Source: Svornostia abyssi (GTDB lineage: Bacteria; Actinomycetota; Thermoleophilia; Solirubrobacterales; Solirubrobacteraceae). Taken from it: DNA of 64,000 nt. The notes beneath the pieces were generated by a model. It was not told where the DNA came from, ran no database searches, and was given only the letters and a program-made list of their open reading frames with translations. The DNA lies in assembly GCA_024666565.1 (NCBI GenBank), contig CP088295.1, positions 1,612,001-1,676,000 on the forward strand, written 5' to 3'. Positions 27,291-36,795 of the stretch are shown here, one piece after another; position 1 is the stretch's first letter; each line of letters starts with the position of its first letter. The translations under genes and the position numbers were made by a program.

Positions 27291-28550
27291 ATGCTTGATC
27301 TGCGGCTGATCCGCAAGGACCCCGATGCCGTGCGCGCCGCCCTGGCGCGCCGCGGAGGGGACATCGCCGACACCGTCGACACCGTCCTGCGGCTCGACGA
27401 GCGTCGCCGCGCGCTGCTTCCCGAGATCGAGGGGCTGCGCGCCCAGCAGAACGACGCCAACCAGGCCATCGCGCGCGCGAAGAAGGAAGGCGGCGACGCG
27501 GAGGCCGCGATCGCCACCATGCGCGAGGTGGCCGGCCGCGTGAAGGGGCTGACCGAGGAGCTGCAGACCGTCGAGGCCGAGCTCGAGCCGGCGCTCGCGG
27601 CGCTGCCGAACCTGCCCGACCCGACGGCCGCCGAGCCCGAGGACCTCGTCCTGCGCGAGGTCGGCGAGCGCTTCGAGCCGGGCTTCGAGGCGAAGGACCA
27701 CCTCGAGCTGGCCGGCGAGCGGATCGACATGGAACGGGGCGCCAGCCTCTCTGGCGCGCGCTTTGCGTACCTGCGCGGGGAGCTCGTGTTCCTGGAGCTC
27801 GCGCTCGTCCGCTGGGCGCTCGAGAAACTGCGCGGCCACGGTTTCGAGCCGGTGATCCCGCCGGTCCTCGTCCGTGAGCAGGCGCTGTTCGGCACCGGCA
27901 TGCTGCCCGACACCGAGCAGCAGATCTACGAGGTGCCCGAGGACGGTCTCTACCTCGTGGGCACGAGCGAGGTCGCGCTGGCCTCGCTGCACGCGGGGGA
28001 GATTCTGGACGGCGAGGCGCTGCCCAAGCGCTACGCCGGGTTCTCGCCCTGCTTCCGCCGCGAGGCGGGCGCCGCCGGTCGCGACACGCGCGGGATCTTC
28101 CGCGTCCACCAGTTCGACAAGGTCGAGATGTTCGCGTTCGTCGAGCCCGATGCGTCCCAGGACGAGCACGAGCGGCTGCTCAGCATCGAGGAGGAGATCC
28201 TCTCCGAGCTCGGCCTGGCCTACCGCGTGGTGAACATCGCGGTGAACGACCTGGGCGCCAGCGCGGCGAAGAAGTACGACCTCGAGGCGTGGCTGCCCGG
28301 CCAGGGCCGTTACCGCGAGCTGACGTCCTGCTCGAACACCACGGACTTCCAGGCTCGGCGCCTGGAGATCCGGTACCGGCCCGAGGGATCGAAGCCTGCC
28401 GCGCTGCACACGCTCAACGGCACGGCGGTGGCGGTCGGTCGCACCATCGTCGCGCTGCTGGAGACCGGGCAGCAGGAGGACGGCAGCGTCGTCCTCCCCG
28501 ACGTGCTCACGGGCTTCGGCGCGCCGGCGCGGCTCGAGCCCGCAGGCTGA
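27291..28550 (+). CDS. serS: Seryl-tRNA synthetase
   Basis: 419 aa, class II synthetase. N-terminal coiled coil that holds the tRNA-Ser variable arm (residues 28-100, ending RVKGLTEELQTVEAELEPAL). Catalytic motifs: motif 2 in FSPCFRREAGAAGRDTRGIF followed by RVHQFDKVEMF, and motif 3 in GRYRELTSCSNTTDFQARR. ATG 27291 follows TAGGGT by 7 nt, again without a Shine-Dalgarno. Two tRNA-Ser genes lie 8-11 kb downstream. Confidence 0.95.
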   Translation: MLDLRLIRKDPDAVRAALARRGGDIADTVDTVLRLDERRRALLPEIEGLRAQQNDANQAIARAKKEGGDAEAAIATMREVAGRVKGLTEELQTVEAELEPALAALPNLPDPTAAEPEDLVLREVGERFEPGFEAKDHLELAGERIDMERGASLSGARFAYLRGELVFLELALVRWALEKLRGHGFEPVIPPVLVREQALFGTGMLPDTEQQIYEVPEDGLYLVGTSEVALASLHAGEILDGEALPKRYAGFSPCFRREAGAAGRDTRGIFRVHQFDKVEMFAFVEPDASQDEHERLLSIEEEILSELGLAYRVVNIAVNDLGASAAKKYDLEAWLPGQGRYRELTSCSNTTDFQARRLEIRYRPEGSKPAALHTLNGTAVAVGRTIVALLETGQQEDGSVVLPDVLTGFGAPARLEPAG

Positions 28551-28571
28551 GCTGCGCCGGCCGCCGCCGGG

Positions 28572-30326
28572 CTACTGGATGAGGACCGTCGCGGTGCGCG
28601 TCGCCGAGCGGTTCCCGGCGAGGTCGGTTGCGCGCATGGTGGCCGTGTAGGCCCCGGCGGGCAGGCGCGCCACGATCTTCGAGGGATCGCCGCTGCAGCC
28701 TGCGACCGGCACGCAGAAGCCCTCGACGAGGATCGCGGCGAGCCGGTAGTCGTAGCCGTCGCCTCCCGGCCAGGCGCCGGGCCGGCGTGCCGGAACGAGC
28801 CCGCGGGAGGTCGCGACGACGGTCGTGCCGCGGCGGACGTCGACCTCCATGTAGGCGGTCTCGTCGATCGCGTACAGCAGCCGTGAGGTGCTGAGCAGAC
28901 CGCAGGGCTGCGAGCAGCCACGGAGGATCACGGGAGTCTCGAACTTGACGTTGGTGAGGCTCGGCGCCGTCGTATCCGCGGGCGCCGCCCCGATCGTGTG
29001 CACCACGAGATCCGAGGGTCCGCTGGTCAGCAGCTGGCCGCGCCCCGTGCCGCCGGTGAACCGCACACCCCCGGCGACCGTGCGCTGGTGCCCGATGCCC
29101 CCGACCCGCCGGCCGGCGAGCCGCAGGTCCACCGTGCCGGTCGTGCCGCCCGCGACGGCGTACGGGACCGCGACGGGACTCGGCCCGCCGAAGTGCAGGG
29201 AGCTGTTCGTCTGCGAGAAGCCCGCTGTGGCGATGATGTCGTCGCGGCCGTCTCCTGCGACCTCCCCGGCGCGGCTGGTGCGCACGCTGTAGGCCAGGCT
29301 CGCGGTGAGCGACAGCCGGCGCGCGGCGTTCGTCAGGTCCAGGAGCGGCGGCGCCGTTGCGCTCAGGATCACGGCAGCGGTCGGGGCGCTGTTGAGGCCT
29401 GCCTGGAGGAGGTCGAGCAGGCCGTCGCCGTTGAGGTCGCCCGCGGGGTCGAGCCAGTCGTCGTCCCAGACCGCGGGTTCGTGCAGCTGGCCGGGGAGCA
29501 CCGTGCGGTTCGCCGCATTCGCGAGGTCGATCATGCCGGGGGTCGACCGGCCTGGGACGAGACGTAGCTCGGAGTAGTTGACCCGCACGAGGAGGTCGTC
29601 GCGCCCGTCGCCGTTGGTGTCGCCGGGCGTGACGAGGTCGTACGGGGTCTCCGTGGCGGTGCGCCCGCGGGAATCGCCGATGAGCAGGGCGGGCAGGTTG
29701 GGGTCGGCGAGGTTGACGGTCCCGCCAGTGGTCCGGCCGAACACGACCCCGGCGAGCTGCGGGGTGCCGCTCAGGTTGCCGACCACGCCGATGTCGTCCC
29801 GTCCGTCACCGTTGACGTCACCCACGCGGGCGGTCCGTGCGATGAAGGCGTCGGTGCCCGCCGTGGTGCTCCGCAGGATCAGCCCGTTCGGGCCGGGGTT
29901 CGCCCCGTCCACGGGCGCCGTGGACTGCTGACCGAAGACGACGCGCACCTCGCGCTCGGTCGACCAGGCGACGATGTCGGCGCGGCCGTCGCCGTTGACG
30001 TCACCCAGCGGGCGGCAGACGTCGCGCGAGCCGTCGGGCCGCCCGGTGACCGTGTAGCCCCGCGACCCGAGCGAGCGGATGTCGACGGTCCCCGGAGTGG
30101 CCGATCCGAACACGATCACGGGTGAGGGAGCGCCGTAGGCGAAGACGCAGACGTCCTCGCGCCCGTCGCCGTTGACGTCGCCGATCGGCTTGCCGTCGGG
30201 GAAGCCGGCTCCGGTGATGGTGGTGTGCGGCGAGGCGATCAGCGGCGCCGGAGCGGCGTGTGCCGCCGGAGCGAACGTGAGGGCGACGGCCGCCGCCGCG
30301 AGGGTGCCGAGACGAGGTGGGGACAT
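28572..30326 (-). CDS. Secreted FG-GAP/VCBS repeat beta-propeller protein
   Basis: 584 aa. Signal peptide LGTLAAAAVALTFAPAAHAA. Six repeats carry the Ca-binding-like motif D-x-N-G-D-G-x-x-D: GDVNGDGREDV, GDVNGDGRADI, GDVNGDGRDDI, GDTNGDGRDDL, GDLNGDGLLDL and GEVAGDGRDDI. This gives a seven-bladed integrin-like propeller. The C-terminal ~150 residues form a beta-rich domain (LTNVKFETPVILRGCSQPCG ... ARLPAGAYTATMRATDLAGN) of the Ig-like/AGL type with Cys pairs. Start ATG 30326 has TACGTT 6 nt upstream. Partner or substrate unknown. Confidence 0.85.
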   Translation of the reverse strand: MSPPRLGTLAAAAVALTFAPAAHAAPAPLIASPHTTITGAGFPDGKPIGDVNGDGREDVCVFAYGAPSPVIVFGSATPGTVDIRSLGSRGYTVTGRPDGSRDVCRPLGDVNGDGRADIVAWSTEREVRVVFGQQSTAPVDGANPGPNGLILRSTTAGTDAFIARTARVGDVNGDGRDDIGVVGNLSGTPQLAGVVFGRTTGGTVNLADPNLPALLIGDSRGRTATETPYDLVTPGDTNGDGRDDLLVRVNYSELRLVPGRSTPGMIDLANAANRTVLPGQLHEPAVWDDDWLDPAGDLNGDGLLDLLQAGLNSAPTAAVILSATAPPLLDLTNAARRLSLTASLAYSVRTSRAGEVAGDGRDDIIATAGFSQTNSSLHFGGPSPVAVPYAVAGGTTGTVDLRLAGRRVGGIGHQRTVAGGVRFTGGTGRGQLLTSGPSDLVVHTIGAAPADTTAPSLTNVKFETPVILRGCSQPCGLLSTSRLLYAIDETAYMEVDVRRGTTVVATSRGLVPARRPGAWPGGDGYDYRLAAILVEGFCVPVAGCSGDPSKIVARLPAGAYTATMRATDLAGNRSATRTATVLIQ

Positions 30327-30377
30327 GGGCGGAACGTACGCTCCACCGGGCCGCTTGTGGTGAATCGCGTTCGGCGC

Positions 30378-31427
30378 TCAGCCGCTCTGCTCGCGCGCCG
30401 GACGCACCTCGTCGTCCGCCCTGGCGATGAGCTCCCCGAGGGTGTCGCCGGGCAGCAGTTCGGTCGTGCCGATGCTGAGCGCGCGACCGTGCTCGTCGGC
30501 GACCGCCTCGCTGATCGCGGCGAAGCGTCGGTCGGCGTCCACCACCGGCTCGTCGGGGACCGCGCACACGAAGGTGTCGTCGCCGAATCGCACGATGGTG
30601 TCGAAGGACCGCAGCCCGCGGCGCAGGGTCGCGGCGACGCCGGCGATGTCCGGTCCCGGGGTGTCGACCACGACGAGGGCGAGGGTGAGAGGACGCCGGC
30701 CCGTCCGCGCGCGGTCGATCTCCTGGGCCAACGCCCGCTCTCCGACCGCGCGGTTCAGCGTCCCGGTGAGCTCGTCGTGGTGGGCGTGACGCAGCGCCTC
30801 GCGGGCGAACTGGCGATCGGTGGCGGCGTGCACCCGGTCCATCGCAGCCTGGCGCCGGTCCCGTGCGGCTCGCTCGCGGTCTATCCCGGCGCGCATCCGC
30901 GTGGTCGTCAGCAGCTCCGTCAGCTCGTCTGGTGCCGCGGAAGCTGCGGCCACCTGCTCGTCCCGGCGGGCGGCGGGCCGGTCGCGCGCACTGGCGGCCT
31001 CGTCGCGGGCGGCGGCGGTTTCGTCGCGTCGCATGGCGACGGCGTCGCGGCGCGCGAGCGCCTCGAACCGGTCGAGCGACGACGCGTATCGCGCGAGCGT
31101 GGTGGAGAGGCGGTCGGCACGGGAGGCCGCGTACCGCGCCGCTGCCCAGCCCGACTGGGCGTCCTCGGGCCGGTCGTGCGCGTCGCGGTCGGCCGTGGCC
31201 TGGTCGCGGTCTGACGCGTGCTGGTCGAGGTCCGCGCTGGCCTGGTCGAAATCGGCCAGGATCTGGTCCTCGTCCGACGCTGTCTGATCAAGGTCGGAGA
31301 GCGTCTGGTCGCTGTCGCTGATCGCCTGGTCGGCGTCGGAGAGCAACCGGTCCTCGTCGTCGCCGGGATCGGGCTGTCCGTGCCGAGGGGGCGTGCCGTC
31401 AGCCGGCACATCGGCGTCGTGAGCCAT
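30378..31427 (-). CDS. GGDEF-domain protein with degenerate active site and DQ heptad repeat
   Basis: 349 aa. Residues ~30-80 repeat a 7-residue unit, DQxxSDx (DQAISDS DQTLSDL DQTASDE, and so on), seven or more times, predicting a parallel coiled coil. A second helical region (DRPAARRDEQVAAASAAPDE ... RDRRQAAMDRVHAATDRQF) leads into a GGDEF domain (HHDELTGTLNRAVGERALAQ). The signature loop is FGDDT rather than GGDEF, and the domain ends GTTELLPGDTLGELIARADD. The missing Gly/Glu suggests no cyclase activity. Soluble, no TM. Possibly a c-di-GMP receptor or a pseudo-enzyme scaffold. Confidence 0.8.
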   Translation of the reverse strand: MAHDADVPADGTPPRHGQPDPGDDEDRLLSDADQAISDSDQTLSDLDQTASDEDQILADFDQASADLDQHASDRDQATADRDAHDRPEDAQSGWAAARYAASRADRLSTTLARYASSLDRFEALARRDAVAMRRDETAAARDEAASARDRPAARRDEQVAAASAAPDELTELLTTTRMRAGIDRERAARDRRQAAMDRVHAATDRQFAREALRHAHHDELTGTLNRAVGERALAQEIDRARTGRRPLTLALVVVDTPGPDIAGVAATLRRGLRSFDTIVRFGDDTFVCAVPDEPVVDADRRFAAISEAVADEHGRALSIGTTELLPGDTLGELIARADDEVRPAREQSG

Positions 31428-31512
31428 GCGCTGATTGTCCTCGCTCGGTCAACCAAGAGCGCCAGGCCCAGCTCAAAAACATAGTAAGTCGATCGAGATA
31501 TGTATCTTTGTT

Positions 31513-31532
31513 GCCTCCCGTCGCCAGGAGGC
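31513..31532 (+). promoter_or_regulatory. Hairpin hiding the metY ribosome-binding site
   Basis: GCCTCC (31513-31518) pairs perfectly with GGAGGC (31527-31532) around an 8-nt loop. The right arm contains the whole AGGAGG Shine-Dalgarno of metY, 4 nt before its ATG. Translation would need this stem to open. No known SAM-riboswitch core is visible in the ~100-nt leader. Confidence 0.55.
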
Positions 31533-31535
31533 CAC

Positions 31536-32833
<1,298 letters not shown>

Positions 32834-32837
<4 letters not shown>

Positions 32838-33940
32838 GCGGAACCCGGCGGGCGGTCCTGTTCGACGAGGACCGCCCGTTGCGCCTCTCCACCGGTGCGG
32901 AGCTCGCGCCGGTGGAGGTCGCCTACGAGACGTACGGCGAGCTGGACGACGATCGCGCCAACGCGGTCGTGATCTGCCATGCCCTGACGGGGGACGCGCG
33001 GGCCGCGGACTGGTGGGGCACGCTCGTGGGACCCGGCAAGCCGGTCGACACCGACCGGTACTTCGTGATCTGCGCGAACCTCCTCGGCGGCTGCCAGGGG
33101 ACGACCGGGCCGAGCTCGATCGACCCGCGGACCGGTGCGGCGTACGGCCTGCGCTTCCCGCTGTTGCACATGCGCGACCTCGTCGCCGTGCACCGGGCGC
33201 TCGTCGCGCACCTCGGGATCGAGCGGCTGCACGCCGCGGTCGGCGGGTCGCTCGGCGGGATGCAGATCCTGCAGTGGGCGCTCGACCATCCGGGGGAGAT
33301 CGAGCGGGCCGTGGTCATCTGCGCGAGCGCGCGACTGACCGCGATGAACACCGGCTTCACCGCCGCGGCACGCGCGGCGATCGTGCGCGACCCGGACTTC
33401 CACAACGGGGACTACGCCGCCCACGGCACGGCGCCGCGGACGGGGTTGGTCGTCGCGCGGATGATGGCCCACCTGACGTACATGAGCGAGGAGGCACTGC
33501 GGCGGAAGTTTGACCGCGCGCGGCGGGATCCCGACGCGGCGATGGCGTTCGCTGACGACTTCGAGGTCGAGCACTACCTCACGCACCAGGGCGAGGTGTT
33601 CCCCGAGCGGTTCGACGCGCTGAGCTACCTGTACCTCACGCGCGTCATGGACTACTTCGCGCCGTTCGAGGAGGACGACCTCGACATGTCCGCTGTCGAC
33701 ACCGCGTTCGAGCTGCTCAGCTTCGACAGCGACTGGCGCTTCGGCACCGAGCACTCGCTGCACATGCTCGCGCGCCTGCGTGAGGGCGGGGTGGACGCCA
33801 CGCATCAGGAGATCGCCTCGCCGTGGGGTCACGACTCGTTTCTCCTGGAGATTCCGGCGTACCACCGGGCCGTCGCACGCGCCCTCGCGGTGCCTTCTCC
33901 TGCAAGGCGGGTTGCAGATCCGCCCCCTCCTCGCGTTTAG
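32834..33940 (+). CDS. metX: Homoserine O-acetyltransferase
   Basis: 368 aa alpha/beta hydrolase. N-terminal [20 protein letters not shown] and [20 protein letters not shown]; nucleophile elbow [14 protein letters not shown]; later [20 protein letters not shown]; catalytic His in [11 protein letters not shown]. Supplies O-acetylhomoserine to MetY; the four-base overlap makes equal expression likely. The last codons contain a CTGCAA/TTGCAG 6-bp stem (33900-33917), a weak terminator candidate. MetX-type enzymes can use succinyl-CoA in some species; the acceptor is not decided here. Confidence 0.92.
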
Positions 33941-33979
33941 CGTGCCGCCCTCGCCCGGGTCGCCTCGGGCGCCTTCTCC

Positions 33980-35008
33980 ATGCCTCATCCTCGTCGACAT
34001 CGCCTCGCGGCGCTGCTCCTGGCCCTGTGCCTTCCCGCCCTCGTCTGGGCGCTGCTCCCGCTTGGCGCGAGCGGCCAGAGCCAGGACGAGTTGCAGCAGA
34101 CCATCGACGGCTCGAAGGCCCGCGAGGGGCGCCTGGCCGATGCCGCCGCGCGGCTGGGCCGGCTCGAGCAGGCAGCCGCCCGCGGGGTGGCGAAGCTGCA
34201 GGCCCGCCAAGCCGAGGTGCAGGCCGAGCTCGACCGCTCCCAGGCCCGGCTCACGGTCACCGAGACCGAGCTGGCCCGCCAGCGCGCGCGCCTGAACCGG
34301 CTACGCGAGCGGCTGCGCGACGACCGTGAGCAGCTCGCCGGCATGCTTCGCGCGGCGTACGTCACGGCGCCCCCGGACGTCGTGACCGTCGTCATGGAGG
34401 CCGAGGGCTTCGAGGACCTCCTCACGCGCGTGGAGTTCGCGCGCCGGGTCCAGAAGGCCGGGGCCAGCGTCGTCGAGGCGGTGCGCAACGGGCGCAACGA
34501 CGCCAAGCGCCAGCGCGGCCGCCTGACCAAGACCGCGGCGCGCCAGCGCGAGGTCACGGCGACCGTGCGCCGACAGCGCGACGCCGTCGCCCAGATGGCT
34601 GCGGCGGTGCAGGCCCGGCAGGCCGCGCTGGCCCAAGCGCGTGCCGCCCGGCTGCAGGCGCTGCGCGCCACGCGCGGGAGCCGGCTGAAGGCCCAGAAGA
34701 CGCTGAAGAAGCTCCTCGACGCGCAGGCGAAGGCTGCCGTCGACAAGCGCGGCCCGGGCGGCCCGTGGGCGATCCCGTGGGCGATCGTCCAGTGCGAGTC
34801 CGGTGGGCAGAACCTCCCGCCGAACAAGGGCGCGCAGGCGTCGGGCTACTACCAGTTCATCCCGTCCACCTGGAAGGGCATGGGCGGCAGCACGCCGCAC
34901 GCCTACCAGGCGAGCAAGGCCGAGCAGGACCGGCTCGCCGCCCGCCTCTGGAACAACGGGGCGGGGGCGAGCAACTGGGACTGCGCGGCGATCGTCGGGA
35001 TCATCTGA
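33980..35008 (+). CDS. Secreted coiled-coil protein with Rpf/transglycosylase-like C-terminus
   Basis: 342 aa. Signal peptide RLAALLLALCLPALVWALLP; then ~200 residues of coiled coil, rich in Ala, Arg, Gln and Glu, with the PcsB/RipA-like segment LAGMLRAAYVTAPPDVVTVV. The C-terminal lysozyme-like domain reads WAIPWAIVQCESGGQNLPPN, with catalytic Glu in CESGG, then SGYYQFIPSTWKGMGG and the final Cys in NWDCAAIVG. The layout (coiled coil then wall hydrolase) fits cell-division or resuscitation wall enzymes that cut peptidoglycan. Two Cys in the catalytic domain probably form a disulfide. Confidence 0.82.
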   Translation: MPHPRRHRLAALLLALCLPALVWALLPLGASGQSQDELQQTIDGSKAREGRLADAAARLGRLEQAAARGVAKLQARQAEVQAELDRSQARLTVTETELARQRARLNRLRERLRDDREQLAGMLRAAYVTAPPDVVTVVMEAEGFEDLLTRVEFARRVQKAGASVVEAVRNGRNDAKRQRGRLTKTAARQREVTATVRRQRDAVAQMAAAVQARQAALAQARAARLQALRATRGSRLKAQKTLKKLLDAQAKAAVDKRGPGGPWAIPWAIVQCESGGQNLPPNKGAQASGYYQFIPSTWKGMGGSTPHAYQASKAEQDRLAARLWNNGAGASNWDCAAIVGII

Positions 35009-35020
35009 TCCCGACGTGGG

Positions 35021-36190
35021 CTACAGCAGCGCGTCCGGGTCCAGCAGGTCGCGCGCGGCGACCGCGGTGTTCGGGAAGTCCGAGAACACCCCGTCGATGC
35101 CCAGCTCGTAGAACTGGAGGTACTCGTTGATCGGGTCTCCGCCGTAGTCGGCAGGCAACCGGCGCTGCTCGTTGCGGAACGTCCACGTGTGCACGAGCAG
35201 GCGGCGGGCGTGCGCGCGCTGGATGAGGTCGGTCGGCGGCGCGAGCTTGCGGGCCGCCTCGCCCGGTCCGGTGCCGAGCGGGTTCTTCAGCGTGGGCACG
35301 ATGTAGCGCTTCCACGGGCCGATGCCGTCGGCGTACGTGCGGATCTCGTCGAGCCCCGCGTTGGTCGTGAAGTAGCCGAAGGTCCGGGCCTGCAGCACCG
35401 GGTCGCCCGACGCGGTCCAGTCGTACGGGCGGTCGAACGGCGGGGCGTAGGTGATCGTGCCGTCGTCGGCGACGTCGTCACCGTCGACGAGCTGCACCAG
35501 GCGGACATCCGTGACGCGGTTGAGCTGCTTGAGGTTGCCCTGCTCGAAGGACTGGATGAACACCGGGGCGTTGCGCCGGTTCCACCCCGCACGCTTCAGC
35601 GACGCCACGAGCTTGGCCTCCAGCGGCAGGCCGATCTGCTGGTGGAACGTCGGGTGCTTCGTCTCCGGGTAGATGCCGATCGTCCGGCCGGTCTGGCGTG
35701 TCTTGCGCTTGGCCAGGTCGATGACCTCGTCGAGCGTCGGGATCTTGAACCTCCCGTTGAAGCGCTGGGGGCGCTCGCCGAACGCCTGCTTGGCGCGCAG
35801 CGTCTTGATCTCCGCCAGGGTGAAGTCGCCGGCGAAGAACCCGGTGTCGGGCACGCCGTCGACCATCACGGTCTTCTTGCGGGAGGCGAACTCCGGGCGG
35901 TCGGCCACGTCGGTCGTGGCGATCATGTTCGGCTCGTGTCGTGCGATGAGGACGCCGTCCTTGGTGGACACGAGGTCGGGCTCGATGTAGTCAGCGCCCT
36001 GCTTGATCGCCAGCGCGTAGGCCTCGAGCGTGTGCTCAGGCAGGTAGCCGGACGCGCCGCGATGCCCGATGACGAGCGGATCGCCCGTCGGCTTGGGCGT
36101 GTGCCAGAACGCCTGGGCGGATGGGGCGAGCATGGCCGTGCCGGCGAGGAGGATCAGCAGGTGCCGAAGCACCCGGGATGACGGAGACAA
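35021..36190 (-). CDS. Secreted glycerophosphodiester phosphodiesterase
   Basis: 389 aa, GlpQ family; hydrolyses glycerophosphodiesters outside the cell. Start is a TTG at 36190 with AGGAG 7 nt upstream; a GTG six codons in is possible. Signal peptide LLILLAGTAMLAPSAQA. Catalytic residues in VIGHRGASGYLPEHTLEAY (HRG), DYIEPDLVSTKDGVLIARHE (ExD and H) and GIYPETKHP. The C-terminus ends VFSDFPNTAVAARDLLDP, typical of the family. Convergent with the Rpf-like gene, 12 nt apart. Confidence 0.9.
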   Translation of the reverse strand: MSPSSRVLRHLLILLAGTAMLAPSAQAFWHTPKPTGDPLVIGHRGASGYLPEHTLEAYALAIKQGADYIEPDLVSTKDGVLIARHEPNMIATTDVADRPEFASRKKTVMVDGVPDTGFFAGDFTLAEIKTLRAKQAFGERPQRFNGRFKIPTLDEVIDLAKRKTRQTGRTIGIYPETKHPTFHQQIGLPLEAKLVASLKRAGWNRRNAPVFIQSFEQGNLKQLNRVTDVRLVQLVDGDDVADDGTITYAPPFDRPYDWTASGDPVLQARTFGYFTTNAGLDEIRTYADGIGPWKRYIVPTLKNPLGTGPGEAARKLAPPTDLIQRAHARRLLVHTWTFRNEQRRLPADYGGDPINEYLQFYELGIDGVFSDFPNTAVAARDLLDPDALL

Positions 36191-36368
36191 TGCGTGCTCC
36201 TTCGGGGGGGGTTGGTGCGCGCGAGTCTTCAGCCGCCGAGGGGCACGGACGTGAACAGGTCGCTGTCATCCGGTGAAGCGTTGGTGTTCCCGCGCGTCAC
36301 CAGGACGTTTGACCCGCCCAGCGAGCAGAACGTCGGCGGGAACCGGCCCGGAGGCTCAGGGGATGCAG

Positions 36369-36456
36369 CGGAGGGGGCGGGATTCGAACCCGCGGTCCGG
36401 GGTTGCCGGACTCCGGTTTTCAAGACCGGTGCATTCGACCACTCTGCCACCCCTCC
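36369..36456 (-). tRNA. tRNA-Ser (UGA)
   Basis: 88 nt. Acceptor GGAGGGG/CCCCTCC with discriminator G, long variable arm typical of serine, T-arm GGGTTCGAATCCC, anticodon loop CTTGAAA giving UGA. No encoded CCA. Confidence 0.95.
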
Positions 36457-36795
36457 GAGTGCAGCCCAGGCATCGTACGAGGCCGGTGGGTGGACGGCGG
36501 CCCGCCGCGAACTCTCCTGTCCAATCGACGTTCAAACGTGTGTCCACGCAAAGCTGGCGCGTTGCCGCTCGATCGAACGACCGAGAGGGGAGAATCCCCG
36601 TCCTGCCTGAGGTTTCTGGCCGTTCGTTCGGCTGGACGCCACCCAGAACGCCGCCTGTTTCTGGCTGAGCGGTATCGGCACGTACCCGCCGGACCTTGAA
36701 TTCCCGGTGGACGGGAGTACTGTCATCGGCCTGCCGGGGTCAGGAAACCGGCCTATTGCTCGTTTTTCACCATCCATCGTCGGGGGGAGACCACG
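36457..36795 (+). promoter_or_regulatory. 339-bp intergenic region holding the promoter of the secreted repeat protein
   Basis: No gene. TTGAAT (36696-36701), a 16-bp spacer and TACTGT (36718-36723) make a good sigma70-type promoter. About 70 nt of leader follow, with a GGGGGGAG ribosome-binding site at the end. This gene is therefore not leaderless, unlike many neighbours. The rest of the stretch shows no ORF or repeat I can support. Confidence 0.55.

Noticed and set aside
31428..31535. SAM riboswitch in the metY leader
   Set aside because: Too short and without recognisable SAM-I/II/IV core elements; only the Shine-Dalgarno hairpin is supported.
36229..36450. 73-aa minus-strand ORF beginning MAEWSNAPVLKTG
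   Set aside because: It is a translation of tRNA-Ser(UGA); this peptide is a well-known false call over serine tRNAs.
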